Assembly: GCF_002283365.1 (NCBI RefSeq)
Contig: NZ_MQWD01000001.1
Location: 129,948-193,947, forward strand
DNA: 64,000 nucleotides
Direction: 5' to 3'
Source: Rubrivirga marina
GTDB lineage: Bacteria > Bacteroidota > Rhodothermia > Rhodothermales > Rubricoccaceae
This document shows, in pieces, positions 52,293-61,292 of the stretch. Each line of letters begins with the position of its first letter. The stretch's first letter is position 1. The position numbers and the translations under genes were made by a program. The notes beneath the pieces are model-generated. The model made no database searches. It was not told where the DNA came from and was given only the letters and a program-made list of their open reading frames with translations.

Positions 52293-53377
52293 GCCGGGCG
52301 GCGACGGCCGCGCGGCCGGGCACGTCGAGCTTGAGGAGGATGGCCTCGACGTGGTGCCGCGCCGTGTGCTTCGAGACGAACAGCCGCGCGCCCAGCGCCT
52401 CGTTGCTCAGCCCCTCGGCGAGGAGGAGGGCCACCTCGGCCTCCCGCCGCGTCAGCCCGTGCCGCGCGCGGACCGCCTCGTGCGTTGGGAGCGCCGGCCC
52501 GCCCGGCGGGTCGACCGTCACGAGGAAGGCGTCGGTCCCACCGAAGGCGCCCGGCGCGACGAGCACGCCGCGGAGCGTGTAGCGCCCGCAGGCCGTCTGC
52601 ACCTCGCGCACGACCGGCGTGGGCGCCGCGCCGGTCGCCTTGAACGCGAGCGGGGCGAGCGCGCGGGCGACGAGCCGGAGCGCTCCCTCGACCCGCTCGC
52701 GCTCGGGGTCGGCGGCGAGGGCGGCGACGAGCGCGGGGTTGCGGTGCGCCTCGCGCCCGTCGGCGTCGAACGCGGCGAGTGGGTCTTGGACGACGTCGAG
52801 TGAGCGCCGGTGCGCCGCGAGCCGGCCGAGCGCGTCGAGCCCGGCGGTGAGGGCCGGCGCGAGCACGCGCAACAGCGGCACGTGCTCGCCGGGCTCGGGC
52901 GGGCGGCGGAGCTGCGTCGCCGTGAGGTGGACGATCCCGGCGGGCGTGGCGCAGACGATGGACTGCGCGTCGGCCGTGCCGAAGGGGCGGAGCACCTCGT
53001 GGTAGAACAGCGTGTTGAAGGCCGTCCCCGTCGCGCCGAGCAGGTGGTCGACGGTGTGGAGGTCGCCCACCGCCGTCCCCGGCCGCGTGATCAGCCGGTA
53101 CGCCTCGTCGAGGAGCGGGTCCGGCCCGCCGCCCCCTTCGGCGACAGGACCGCAGAACGTGCGCAGCATCTCGGCGTGGGCGTCGTCGTGCCCGTGCACG
53201 AGCTGGGGCCGCGCCGGGGAGGTAGAGCGTGCCGCCCTCGGCGCCGAACGCGTCGGCGACGGTGCGCATGACCTCATGCCCCCACGCCTCGGGCGTGGAG
53301 GCCGCCAGCGGCGAGAGCAGCGCGCGCTGGGCCGCTTCGACGCGGGCGAGGTCGGCCGACGTGAGCGAGAGGGCCAT
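52276..53377 (-). pseudogene. LuxR-type transcriptional regulator, copy 2, with a frameshift
   Basis: Compared with its intact neighbour at 53380, the gene is complete (start 53377, MALSLTSADLARVEAAQRAL; end ARLMQPA) but changes frame near 53205-53208. There the N-terminal frame reads GTLYLPGAAP and the rest continues one base on as QLVHGHDDAH. Removing one base from the run of four C (minus strand) restores a protein of about 366 residues. The C-terminal LuxR helix-turn-helix is intact (RHGLTRREAEVALLLAEG, VSKHTARHHVEAILLKLDVP). It is either a recent pseudogene, an assembly error in a homopolymer or, less likely, programmed frameshifting. Only 2 nt separate it from the upstream paralogue. 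Confidence 0.8.
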
Positions 53378-53379
53378 CG

Positions 53380-54495
53380 TCAGGCGGGCTGGAGGAGCCT
53401 CGCGGCGACGGCGGCCCGGCCGGGCACGTCGAGCTTGAGCAGCACCGCCTCGACGTGGTGCCGGGCCGTGTGGGGCGAGACGAACATCCGCGCGGCGAGG
53501 GCGTCGTTCGTGAGCCCCTCGGTGAGGAGGAGGGCCACCTCGGCCTCCCGCTTCGTCAGCCCGAACCGGGCGCGCAGGGCCTCGGGGGACGGGAAGGCCG
53601 GCCCTCCCGGCACCTCGACCGACACGAGGAGGGCGTCGGTCCCTCCGAACGCCTCGGGCCCGACGAGCACCCCGCGGAGCGCGTAGCGCCCGCGCGCCGT
53701 CGACACTTCGCGGGCGACGACCGGCAGGGCGGGCGCGCCCCCAGCTCGGGGGAACGCGAGGGCGCGGAGGCCGGCCGCGAGCGCGCGGAGCTCGATCTCG
53801 ACGCGCTCGCGGTCGGGGTCGGCGGCGAGCGCGGCGGCGAGCGCGGGGGTCCGGTGCGTCTCGCGGCCGTCGGCGTCGAACGCGGCGACGGGCTGGTCGA
53901 GCGCGTCGAGCGCCCGGCGGTGGGCGGCGTGGCGGGCGAGCGCGTCGAGACCGGCTGCGAACGCGGGGCGGAGCGCGGCGAGCAGGGGGAGGGTCTCGCC
54001 GGGTTCCGGCGACCGCCGGAAGGCGTGGGCGGTCAGCATGGCCGCCCCCGACGCGCCGGGGACGAAGACCGCGTGGGTCTCGTGGGCGCGGCCAGGCGCG
54101 AGGACCTCGTTGTAGAACGTCGTGCCCCACGCGAGCCCCTGTCCGCCGAGCAGCTTGTCGGTCACGTAGAAGTCCCAGACGCCGACGTCGTGACGGACGA
54201 GCGCGTCGTAGAACACGTCCAGGGCGGGGTCGGGCGAGGGGCCGGCGCCGGACCAGGGACCGGACGTGAACGCGTCGATCCCGCGGGCCGTCTGGTCGTC
54301 CAGGCCGTGCGCCACCACGACCTGGGGCTGGCCCGCGAGCGTGAACGTGGCCGTCTCCGCACCGAGCGCGTCGGCGAACGCGCGCATGGCCTCGGCCCTC
54401 CACGCGTCCACGGACGGCGCGGCGAGTGGGGAGAGGAGGGTGCGGGTGGCGACCTCCATCCGGGCCAGGTCGGCCGACGTGAGCGAGAGCGCCAT
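53380..54495 (-). CDS. LuxR-type transcriptional regulator, copy 1 (intact)
   Basis: 371 residues; start at 54495 chosen because MALSLTSADLARM matches the start of the tandem paralogue. The N-terminal 300 residues form an unrecognised sensor region (GAF/PAS-like in length, with VVAHGLDDQTARGI and HDVGVWDFYVTDKLL). The C-terminus is a LuxR/NarL-type helix-turn-helix (FGLTKREAEVALLLTEGLTN, VSPHTARHHVEAVLLKLDVP). It probably binds the TRGGC-N6-GCCCA boxes at 48649, 51449, 51571 and 54615, all within 6 kb; this is inference. The box at 54615 lies 120 nt upstream of its start, and on the minus strand it is followed after 24 nt by GACCGTGGG, so autoregulation is possible. Confidence 0.85.
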   Translation of the reverse strand: MALSLTSADLARMEVATRTLLSPLAAPSVDAWRAEAMRAFADALGAETATFTLAGQPQVVVAHGLDDQTARGIDAFTSGPWSGAGPSPDPALDVFYDALVRHDVGVWDFYVTDKLLGGQGLAWGTTFYNEVLAPGRAHETHAVFVPGASGAAMLTAHAFRRSPEPGETLPLLAALRPAFAAGLDALARHAAHRRALDALDQPVAAFDADGRETHRTPALAAALAADPDRERVEIELRALAAGLRALAFPRAGGAPALPVVAREVSTARGRYALRGVLVGPEAFGGTDALLVSVEVPGGPAFPSPEALRARFGLTKREAEVALLLTEGLTNDALAARMFVSPHTARHHVEAVLLKLDVPGRAAVAARLLQPA

Positions 54496-54614
54496 CGGGG
54501 CGGCGGCGAAACGCGGCGAAAGTAGAGCGTGGCCGGGGCCCCGCCTAGCCCGGCCCCTTCGAAAACGGGAGGCCACCGGATGCGCCCCACGGTCTCTTCA
54601 CGGGGGCCCGGCGG

Positions 54615-54664
54615 GAAATAGGCAACGATGCCCATAAGGCGACCCCCTTCAGCCCGGTAGCGTG
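54615..54664 (+). promoter_or_regulatory. LuxR-box-type promoter of cupin gene 2, possibly divergent to the LuxR genes
   Basis: The box GAAATAGGCAACGATGCCCA (54615-54634) is followed after exactly 23 nt by TAGCGTGGG (54658), and the cupin start is at 54716. On the other strand, GACCGTGGGG stands 24 nt beyond the box, so it may also serve the LuxR genes starting at 54495. Confidence 0.75.
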
Positions 54665-54715
54665 GGGCGTCGGCGAGGGGCCACCCCCCGCCTCCCCTTT
54701 ACCACCCCAACTCCG

Positions 54716-55195
54716 ATGGAAATCGAGGCCCTGCCCACTCTCCTCACCTCCCCCCGCCGCGTCCACTACGTCGGCCCCGAGCGCGTCGAGGTGCTCCTCT
54801 CGACCGACGAGACCGACGGCCAGTTCGGGATGTTCACCTCGGACGTCCCGCCCGCGAGCGGCCCGCCGCCGCACGTCCACGAGCGCGAGAGCGAGACGCT
54901 CTACGTCGCCAGCGGCCGGTTCGAGTTCTGGGTCGACGGCGAGACCGTCGTCTGCGATCCGGGCCAAGTGGCCCACGTCCCGGCCGGCGTGCCCCACACC
55001 TTCCGGAACCTCAGCGAACACGAGAGCCGCCTCGTCGTGGTCGTCGCGCCGGGCGGGTTCGAGGGGTACTTCGCCGCGGTGGGCACGCCCGAGCCGGGCG
55101 TCGTCGACGGCGAGGTCGTCGAGCGGCTGATGGCTGCCGCCCCCGACTTCCACATCGCGTTCCTCCCGCCGCCCTCGGCTGCCGGCGCACGCTGA
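54716..55195 (+). CDS. Cupin-domain protein 2
   Basis: 159 residues, cytoplasmic. A single cupin_2 domain: motif 1 GPPPHVHERESETLYVASGR (HxH...E) and motif 2 GQVAHVPAGVPHTFRNLSE (His). The layout is that of small quercetin-dioxygenase-like cupins, but catalytic activity cannot be concluded. Expression is probably driven by the LuxR-box promoter ending about 52 nt before the start. It shares only the general fold with cupin 1 at 51675. Next to it, with 70 nt in between, comes an OmpA-family gene that lacks the conserved box. Confidence 0.82.
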   Translation: MEIEALPTLLTSPRRVHYVGPERVEVLLSTDETDGQFGMFTSDVPPASGPPPHVHERESETLYVASGRFEFWVDGETVVCDPGQVAHVPAGVPHTFRNLSEHESRLVVVVAPGGFEGYFAAVGTPEPGVVDGEVVERLMAAAPDFHIAFLPPPSAAGAR

Positions 55196-55265
55196 GCGCC
55201 GCCCCCCACTCCGCGCGGGCGGCCCGCCCGAGAGGCCGCCCGCGCCCCTTTCCGACACAAAGACC

Positions 55266-56435
55266 ATGACACGCCTCTCTCTTCTGGCCATCGTCCTCGC
55301 CTTCGCAGTTCCTCCGACCGAGGCGCAGGGCCTCCTCGGCCGCGCCCGCCGGGCCGCCCAGCGCGGGGTCGAGCAGGCCGTCGACCGTGAGGCCGAGCGC
55401 CGCGCCGACCAGGCCGCGACGGACGCCATTGATGGCGCCGTCGGCGCCCCGACCAGCGCCCCAGCCCCAGACCCCGTCGATCCCGCCGGCGGCCCGGCCG
55501 TCGCGGCCGCCCTCGTCAACTACGACTTCGTCCCGGGCGAGCACGTCCTCTTCGCCGACGACTTCACGGCCGAGACGCTCGGCGACTTCCCCCGTCGGCT
55601 CGCGTTCGTTTCCGGCAACATGGAGACGGCCGAATGGCAGGGCCGCCGGTGGCTCCGCGCGACGTCGTGGGCCGAGTTCGCCATCGAGCTGCCCGAGGCG
55701 CTCCCCGAGCGGTTCACGTTCGAGTTCGAGGCGGCCATCCCGCACGGGGCCTCCCAGGACCTGTACTTCAGCGACGACCCCACGCACCACGTCGGGCTCA
55801 GCCTCTACGAGAGCGGGGTCGAGTCGCGGAACCGCTCGGCCGCACGGCCCTCGGCGCTCCCCCAGCCCGACGCGCCGTTCCCGGTGAAGGTGATGGCCGA
55901 CGGCGACTACGTGAAGGTGTACGTCAACGGGACGCGCGTGGCGAACGTCCCGAACGCGGCGCTCGGCCGCTCGCGACGGGTCCGGTTCGTCGTGAAGGCA
56001 GAGCAGGGGAAGCCGGCCTACTTCGGCGACTTCCGCCTCGCCGAGGGGGGGCGCGACCTGCCGGCCGTCGCCGCGGCCGTCGTCGAGGCCGCGCCCGAGG
56101 CCCCGCTCGTGCTGACGGGCGTCGTGTTCGACACGGGCCGGGCCACGCTCCGGCCGGAGTCCGGGCCCGTCCTCGACGCCGTCGCGGCCTCGCTCGCGGC
56201 GCACCCCGAGGTCCGCGTCCGCGTCGAGGGCCACACCGACGCGACGGGCTCGGCCGAGACGAACCGGACGCTCTCCCAGGCCCGCGCCGAGGCCGTCGCG
56301 GCAACCCTCGCCGCGAAGGGCGTGGCGGCCGACCGGCTGGAGGCCCAGGGATTCGGGCCGGACCAGCCCGTCGCCGACAACGCGACGCCCGAGGGCCGCC
56401 AGCAGAACCGGCGCGTCGCGCTCGCCCGCCTCTAA
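55266..56435 (+). CDS. OmpA-family outer-membrane/peptidoglycan-binding protein
   Basis: 389 residues, signal peptide MTRLSLLAIVLAFAVPPTEA. An alanine/arginine-rich helix (ARRAAQRGVEQAVDREAERR) is followed by a concanavalin-like beta-sandwich at about 95-265 (HVLFADDFTAETLGDFPRRL, VKVMADGDYVKVYVNGTRV). A classical OmpA C-terminal domain ends the protein (LTGVVFDTGRATLRPESG, VRVEGHTDATGSAETNRTLS, RQQNRRVALARL), which binds peptidoglycan. Similar sandwich-OmpA proteins are common in Bacteroidota envelopes with unknown specific roles. It is probably its own transcription unit. Confidence 0.87.
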   Translation: MTRLSLLAIVLAFAVPPTEAQGLLGRARRAAQRGVEQAVDREAERRADQAATDAIDGAVGAPTSAPAPDPVDPAGGPAVAAALVNYDFVPGEHVLFADDFTAETLGDFPRRLAFVSGNMETAEWQGRRWLRATSWAEFAIELPEALPERFTFEFEAAIPHGASQDLYFSDDPTHHVGLSLYESGVESRNRSAARPSALPQPDAPFPVKVMADGDYVKVYVNGTRVANVPNAALGRSRRVRFVVKAEQGKPAYFGDFRLAEGGRDLPAVAAAVVEAAPEAPLVLTGVVFDTGRATLRPESGPVLDAVAASLAAHPEVRVRVEGHTDATGSAETNRTLSQARAEAVAATLAAKGVAADRLEAQGFGPDQPVADNATPEGRQQNRRVALARL

Positions 56436-56512
56436 CCCGACACCGCGCAGCCCCGACGGCCCGTGTACGGCGGCCGGGGCCCTCCGTCCAGACGAGCCCC
56501 CCGCCGCCGGGC

Positions 56513-56541
56513 GGGTCCGTCGGCGCCGCGGCGCCGGCGGC
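56513..56541 (+). terminator. GC-rich hairpin after the OmpA-family gene
   Basis: GCCGCCGG (56513-56520) pairs with CCGGCGGC (56534-56541), and a smaller palindrome (GGCGCCGCGGCGCC) overlaps it. It lies about 80 nt after the OmpA stop and just upstream of the cytochrome c gene, with no T-run. Confidence 0.35.
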
Positions 56542-56565
56542 ACGGGTCCCCTACGCCTTCTCGCC

Positions 56566-57513
56566 ATGCCGACCGCTCCGAACACCCCCCACCGCCCGAC
56601 CGCCCGCCGGCTCCTCCGAATCGCCGGGCGCGCCGTCGCCGGGCTGGCCCTCGTCGTCGCCGTGCTCGCCGTGGCCGTCTACGGCCTCAGCGAGCGGCGT
56701 CTCGCCCAGCGGTTCGCGGTCCCCGAGGCCGTGCTCCTCGCCGACGCCGAAACCGACAGCGCCGCCGTCGCGCGGGGCGCCCACCTCGCCGTCACGCGCG
56801 GGTGCACCGGCTGCCACGCCGGCGACCTCGGCGGGAAGGTGATGATCGACGACCCGGCCTTCGCGAGGATCGTCCCGACGAACCTCACGCCGGGCGGTCG
56901 ACTGGCCGGCTGGACGGCGCGGGACGTCGACCGGGCCGTCCGCCACGGCGTCGCGCCGGACGGGCGCGGGCTCCTCCTCATGCCGTCGCACGAGTACCAC
57001 GGGCTCTCGGACCGCGACGTGGCCGACCTCGTGGCGTACCTCCAGACGGTCCGGCCCGTCGAGCGGGCGCTCCCCGCGAGCCGCGTCGGCCCGGTGGGGC
57101 GCGCGCTCTTCCTCGCCGGGCAGGTCCCGCTCCTCCCGGCCGAGACGATCCCGCACGCGGCGCCCCGGGCGGCGGCGCCCGAGGCCGGCCCGACCGTGGC
57201 CTACGGGGCTTACCTCGCCACGAGCTGCCAGGGGTGCCACGGCCCCGACCTCGCGGGCGCCCCGGCCCACGGCCCCGACGGCGTGCCCGCGCCCGACCTC
57301 ACCGCGACCGGCACGGCCGGGCGGTGGACGGAGGCCGCGTTCGCGCACGCCCTCCGCACCGGCCTCCGCCCCGACGCCGCGCCGATGGACTCGCTCGTCA
57401 TGCCGTGGACGATGACCCGGCCGATGAGCGACGACGACCTCCGCGCGCTCTACCTCTACCTCCGCGCGCTCCCCGAACGGCCGGCCGGCGATCCGCTGGC
57501 GGTCTCGCGCTGA
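56566..57513 (+). CDS. Membrane-anchored diheme cytochrome c
   Basis: 315 residues. An uncleaved N-terminal anchor (AVAGLALVVAVLAVAVYGL) precedes two cytochrome c domains with haem motifs RGCTGCHAGDLGG (about residue 80) and TSCQGCHGPDLAG (about 225). Candidate distal Met ligands are in LLLMPSHEYHG and SLVMPWTMTRPM. Diheme proteins of this size commonly serve as electron carriers or as subunits of membrane dehydrogenases. A partner dehydrogenase is not adjacent; the PQQ enzyme at 29143 already has its own haem. The next gene begins 18 nt downstream, so both may be transcribed together. Confidence 0.88.
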   Translation: MPTAPNTPHRPTARRLLRIAGRAVAGLALVVAVLAVAVYGLSERRLAQRFAVPEAVLLADAETDSAAVARGAHLAVTRGCTGCHAGDLGGKVMIDDPAFARIVPTNLTPGGRLAGWTARDVDRAVRHGVAPDGRGLLLMPSHEYHGLSDRDVADLVAYLQTVRPVERALPASRVGPVGRALFLAGQVPLLPAETIPHAAPRAAAPEAGPTVAYGAYLATSCQGCHGPDLAGAPAHGPDGVPAPDLTATGTAGRWTEAAFAHALRTGLRPDAAPMDSLVMPWTMTRPMSDDDLRALYLYLRALPERPAGDPLAVSR

Positions 57514-57531
57514 GCCTTTCCTACCGCTTCC

Positions 57532-59766
57532 ATGCGCACTCTCCACCTTGTCGCCGCCCTCGCCGTTGCGCTCATCGCGGCGTTCGCGGGCCTCGTCTCG
57601 CCCCCGAGCGCGCCCGCCGCGTCGGGCCGGCCGGCCCCACTCCCCGTCCCTCTCGCCGGACCACTCGTCGCCGGGCCGACGGCTGCCGCCAGCGCGGCGC
57701 GGGCCCACGACGGGCGTGCCGGCGGCTCCGACTTCCACGCCGCCGGGTCGGCCGGGACGGGCCAGGACCGCATCATCGCGGGCACCGCGAAGTCCATCTA
57801 CGTGAGCACGAGCGGTCTGGTGGAGACCATCGAGGCGGAAGTCCGCTTCCGCCACACCGAGACCGACGAGATGATCGAGACGTACCGCCTCCTCGACGGC
57901 TCGGCCGTGTGGACGGCGAGCGGGCAGAGCGGCTCGTGCGAATACTCGGGCTCGCGAACGATCTCCCTCCAGCCCGACGGCGACCAGCGGGTCTCCGGGC
58001 AGGTCTTCGTGAACACCGCGGACAGCACGTACGACGCCGGGCTCCTGGTCGACCTCTTGGGATTGGGGGTGAAGGGAACCCGGACGTGCGAGACCCCCAG
58101 CGGGACCCAGGTCTACGAGCACACCGCGAGTGCGCTCGGCCAGGTCCTCAAGAGCTTCAGCACGACCGAGGAGTTTTACATCCGCAACGGCGTGCTCGAG
58201 GGGGAGAACGTCGAGTGGCCGAGTCAGACCATCCCGCAGCTTCACTACGAGTGGCGGCTGACGTGGCAGGGCGCTCCGCAGGAGGTCGAGCTCATCGTCG
58301 AGCCCGACGGGTACGCCACGTGGCTCCCCGAGGCCGGCGCGGACGAGGCCGCCGAGGGCAACTCCATCGCCGTGGCGGCCCGGCTCCGCTCGGCGGGCGG
58401 CGAGCCCGTCCAGGCCGCCCGGTTCCGGTTCGAGCTCGTCGGCACGTCGCGCGAGCCGGGCGTCTCGATGAACTACCCCCGCCCCTCCCTCGCGCGCACG
58501 ACGCTGGACCTCAAGCTCACAGCCGTCACGAACGAGACGGCCCGCGACGGCGAGGACGGCCAGTGGATCGAGGCCGGGCCGGGGACTGACGCCGCGGCCG
58601 ACGTCACGTCGTACGACTGGGGGGGGTGGACCGCGCTCCGCGTGACGGCCACGCTCCCCGGCGGGCGCGAGATCGTCGGCCACCTCATCGGCGAGCCCGG
58701 CGTCGAGGCGGTCCCGCTCCCGAAGCGAGCGCCGGGCTCGCTCGTGGCCGACGCGTGGAAGGCCCGCGTGGGCGGCGGCGGCGACGCCGACGACCTCGAC
58801 GCGCTCCCCGAGGGGGACGGCCACGCGGGCGACGGGCTTACGCTCTACCAAGAGTACCGGGGGTTCGTCGAGAACGGCCGGCACTTCAGGGCCGACCCCC
58901 GCCGGAAGGACCTCATGGTGCTCAACACGATCGGCGGGACCGTCGCCGAGGGCATCTTGCTGTTCGAGGCCATCACCGGGCTCGCCGTCCACCACCAGTT
59001 CATGTGGTGGGAGCTCGACGACACGCGGGTCGTCAACCCGAACCGGGCGGCCGGCCCGCACGCGGTCGTCCAGCACGGACTGTGGCTCCGCCAGGTGACC
59101 TCTGGCCCCGGCGGGGCGGCGGGGACCGGGCCCGGCACGCCGAGGCACACCCGGCACATCGACCTCGCCGACTACGGCTACGCCACGGCCCTGCCCAACG
59201 AGCCCGCCGTGGACCGGCGGTACCGGCTCGCCCACGTCGCGCACGAGCTCCTCCACGGCGTCAACGTGTGGCACCACGGCGAGCGCGACGAGTGGGGCGC
59301 CCGCTGGCTGGTGAAGCTCGGCCCCGACGGGCAGCCGGCCCGAACAGACGACGGCTCGTACGTCTTCCGGGATGGGTCCGGGCGCGACCTCGACGTCCGC
59401 TACGAGCAGGGCGGGCCGTTCATGCCCGTCCTCGCGCAGTTCCCCGACGTCGGCCGGCCGGGGGTCGAGGTGTTCGTCGGGTACGACCACGGCCAGCACA
59501 GCGGCGACGACGACTGCGTGATGCGGTACAAGGTGGCCGAGATCTCGGCGGAGTCGCCCGCGACGACGCTCCGCTACTGGAACGCGACGCCGCAGCACGT
59601 CGGGCTCGGGCTCTGCCGGCTGGCGGCCGGGACGGGCGCGAACGCGCCGGGTCACGCCCCCCGGCCCCGCTACGGCGACGCCGACGCCAACGCCCCCGGC
59701 CGCCGCGTGCGTGGCGGGTGCACGCACCAGCTCTGCGTGAGCGACGCCCACACCCATCCCCGCTGA
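57532..59766 (+). CDS. Exported putative zinc metalloprotease of unrecognised family
   Basis: 744 residues with a hydrophobic leader (LHLVAALAVALIAAFAGLVS). About 350 N-terminal residues form beta-rich domains. A Ca-binding-like segment GDGHAGDGLTLYQEYRGFVE (about 425-445) is followed by HFRADPRRKDLMVLN. The notable motif is VAHELLHGVNVWHHGERDEW (His about 571), which has the HExxH zinc signature followed by GxxxxHH, close to the metzincin pattern but not identical. No other known peptidase family was recognised. There is no T9SS tail; the protein ends Cys-rich (RRVRGGCTHQLCVSDAHTHP). It follows the cytochrome c gene by 18 nt. Function is a hypothesis based on the motif. Confidence 0.7.
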   Translation: MRTLHLVAALAVALIAAFAGLVSPPSAPAASGRPAPLPVPLAGPLVAGPTAAASAARAHDGRAGGSDFHAAGSAGTGQDRIIAGTAKSIYVSTSGLVETIEAEVRFRHTETDEMIETYRLLDGSAVWTASGQSGSCEYSGSRTISLQPDGDQRVSGQVFVNTADSTYDAGLLVDLLGLGVKGTRTCETPSGTQVYEHTASALGQVLKSFSTTEEFYIRNGVLEGENVEWPSQTIPQLHYEWRLTWQGAPQEVELIVEPDGYATWLPEAGADEAAEGNSIAVAARLRSAGGEPVQAARFRFELVGTSREPGVSMNYPRPSLARTTLDLKLTAVTNETARDGEDGQWIEAGPGTDAAADVTSYDWGGWTALRVTATLPGGREIVGHLIGEPGVEAVPLPKRAPGSLVADAWKARVGGGGDADDLDALPEGDGHAGDGLTLYQEYRGFVENGRHFRADPRRKDLMVLNTIGGTVAEGILLFEAITGLAVHHQFMWWELDDTRVVNPNRAAGPHAVVQHGLWLRQVTSGPGGAAGTGPGTPRHTRHIDLADYGYATALPNEPAVDRRYRLAHVAHELLHGVNVWHHGERDEWGARWLVKLGPDGQPARTDDGSYVFRDGSGRDLDVRYEQGGPFMPVLAQFPDVGRPGVEVFVGYDHGQHSGDDDCVMRYKVAEISAESPATTLRYWNATPQHVGLGLCRLAAGTGANAPGHAPRPRYGDADANAPGRRVRGGCTHQLCVSDAHTHPR

Positions 59767-59825
59767 GCCCCCGGCGTGGTCCCCCACCGCGTCGTCCCCT
59801 CCTCTCGTCCACTCCCCCCGCCTCG

Positions 59826-61292
59826 ATGCGCCCCGTGATGACCAGCCACAGCGCCCGCCGCTCCGTGCACCCGCCCCTCCTTTCCTCCATGCTCTGGGCG
59901 GTCCTCCTGTTCGCGGGCACACCGCCGGCCGCCACGCAGGACGCGCCCGTCGTGCTCACGGTCTCCGTCGACCACTCGGCCGACGCCCGACTCGTCCAGG
60001 GGCGGCCCGCCCTCGTCGTCGCGCAGCTCCTCCACCGCCAGGCGTTCACGCCCGAGGCGGAGCCGGTCACCGTGGTGCCGGTCGGCGGCGGGTGGGCCGG
60101 CGCGTTCCGGCTCGATGTCGCCGACGCGCAGGGCCAGCCCGCGCTGTGGCCGTTCGAGGCCGCCACCGCGCCGGCCGGGGCCGTCCAGGTCACGGGGGAG
60201 GAGGGCGCGACGTGGGCGTGGGCGCTCTCGTCCGACGCCACGGCCGCGCTCGTGCCCGGAGCCTACACCCTCCGCCTCACGCTCGATGCGATGGCGCTAG
60301 GGTTGACCGACGACGTCTCCGCGCCGATGATCGAGGTGACGGTCGAGGCCGCGCCGTCGTCGCCGACGGCCGACGACGTGGCCGCGCACGCACTCCGCGT
60401 GGCCGAGGTCGCGGCGGCCCGGGGCCGGACGGCCGAAGCCCTCGCAGCGCTGGAGGCCCTCGTGACCGAGCAGCCGTTCCACGTCGGCGCGCGGCTCCGG
60501 CAGGCGCTCCTGCTCCGGGTCGAGCGCCCGGTCGCCGCGCTCGCGGCGGTCCTGTTCGCCGTCGAAGGCCTCCCCGAGGCGGACGGGGCCGAGCCGCCCG
60601 CCGTCCTCTACGCGCTCCAGAACGAACTCGTCCACGCCGTCGAGACGGCGACCGAGTTCGAGGTCACGCTCGCGGAGAAGCCGCCGACTCACCCGCTCGC
60701 CGGCCGGGGGTCGGCGCAGGCGTTCGAGTTGGACGGGATCTCAGGCCGCGAGGTCGTCCTCCGGCGCGGCGTGACCTACACGTTCCGACTGGCGGGCGTC
60801 CCCGCCGCCACGCCATTCGGCCTCGCCACGGACGAGGCCGGGGCCGCCCCGTACACGGCGGGCGTCGTCGGCGCGCCGGCCTCGGACGGCGACTTGGTCA
60901 CGGTCACGCCGGACGAGGCCACGCCGGCCGTCCTCTACTACGGGAGCCCAGAGGCGCCGTACGCCGGTTGGCGGCTCCACGTCGAGACGGCCACGCCGAC
61001 GGCGGACGAGCCCGACCCGTGGGACCCGACGCAAGGCGCCCTCGCGCTCTCGCCGCCCTCGCCAAACCCGACGCACGGACCGCTCACGCTCCACCTCGCG
61101 GCGCCAGTCGGGCAGCACGTCGAGGTGGCCGTGTTCGACGTGCTCGGCCGCCGCGTCGCCGTCGTCTACGAAGGGGCGACGTCGAATCCGACCCGGCTGG
61201 CCGTCGACGCCTCGGGGTGGCCGGCAGGGACCTACATCGTCCGCGCCCAAGCCCCTGGCGGGTCGGTCTCTCGCCTCGTCGTCAGACGCTAG
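59826..61292 (+). CDS. T9SS-exported protein of unknown function
   Basis: 488 residues; the ATG at 59826 or a later one (MTSHSARRSVHPPL or MLWAVLLFAG) precedes a signal peptide ending PPAATQ. A beta-rich region (VVLTVSVDHSADARLVQGRP, TVVPVGGGWAGAFRLDVADA) is followed by an alanine-rich helical segment reminiscent of TPR (VAEVAAARGRTAEALAALEA, about 185-250), another beta region and a T9SS domain (LSPPSPNPTHGPLTLHLA, LGRRVAVVYEGATSNPTRLA, ending LVVRR). No enzyme motif is seen. It may be a surface partner of the metalloprotease encoded 59 nt upstream, but this rests on position only. Confidence 0.72.
   Translation: MRPVMTSHSARRSVHPPLLSSMLWAVLLFAGTPPAATQDAPVVLTVSVDHSADARLVQGRPALVVAQLLHRQAFTPEAEPVTVVPVGGGWAGAFRLDVADAQGQPALWPFEAATAPAGAVQVTGEEGATWAWALSSDATAALVPGAYTLRLTLDAMALGLTDDVSAPMIEVTVEAAPSSPTADDVAAHALRVAEVAAARGRTAEALAALEALVTEQPFHVGARLRQALLLRVERPVAALAAVLFAVEGLPEADGAEPPAVLYALQNELVHAVETATEFEVTLAEKPPTHPLAGRGSAQAFELDGISGREVVLRRGVTYTFRLAGVPAATPFGLATDEAGAAPYTAGVVGAPASDGDLVTVTPDEATPAVLYYGSPEAPYAGWRLHVETATPTADEPDPWDPTQGALALSPPSPNPTHGPLTLHLAAPVGQHVEVAVFDVLGRRVAVVYEGATSNPTRLAVDASGWPAGTYIVRAQAPGGSVSRLVVRR

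Noticed and set aside
56551-59922. 1123-codon minus frame opposite the cytochrome c and metalloprotease-like genes
   Set aside because: Same shadow composition; the plus strand encodes two CxxCH motifs and an HExxH motif.
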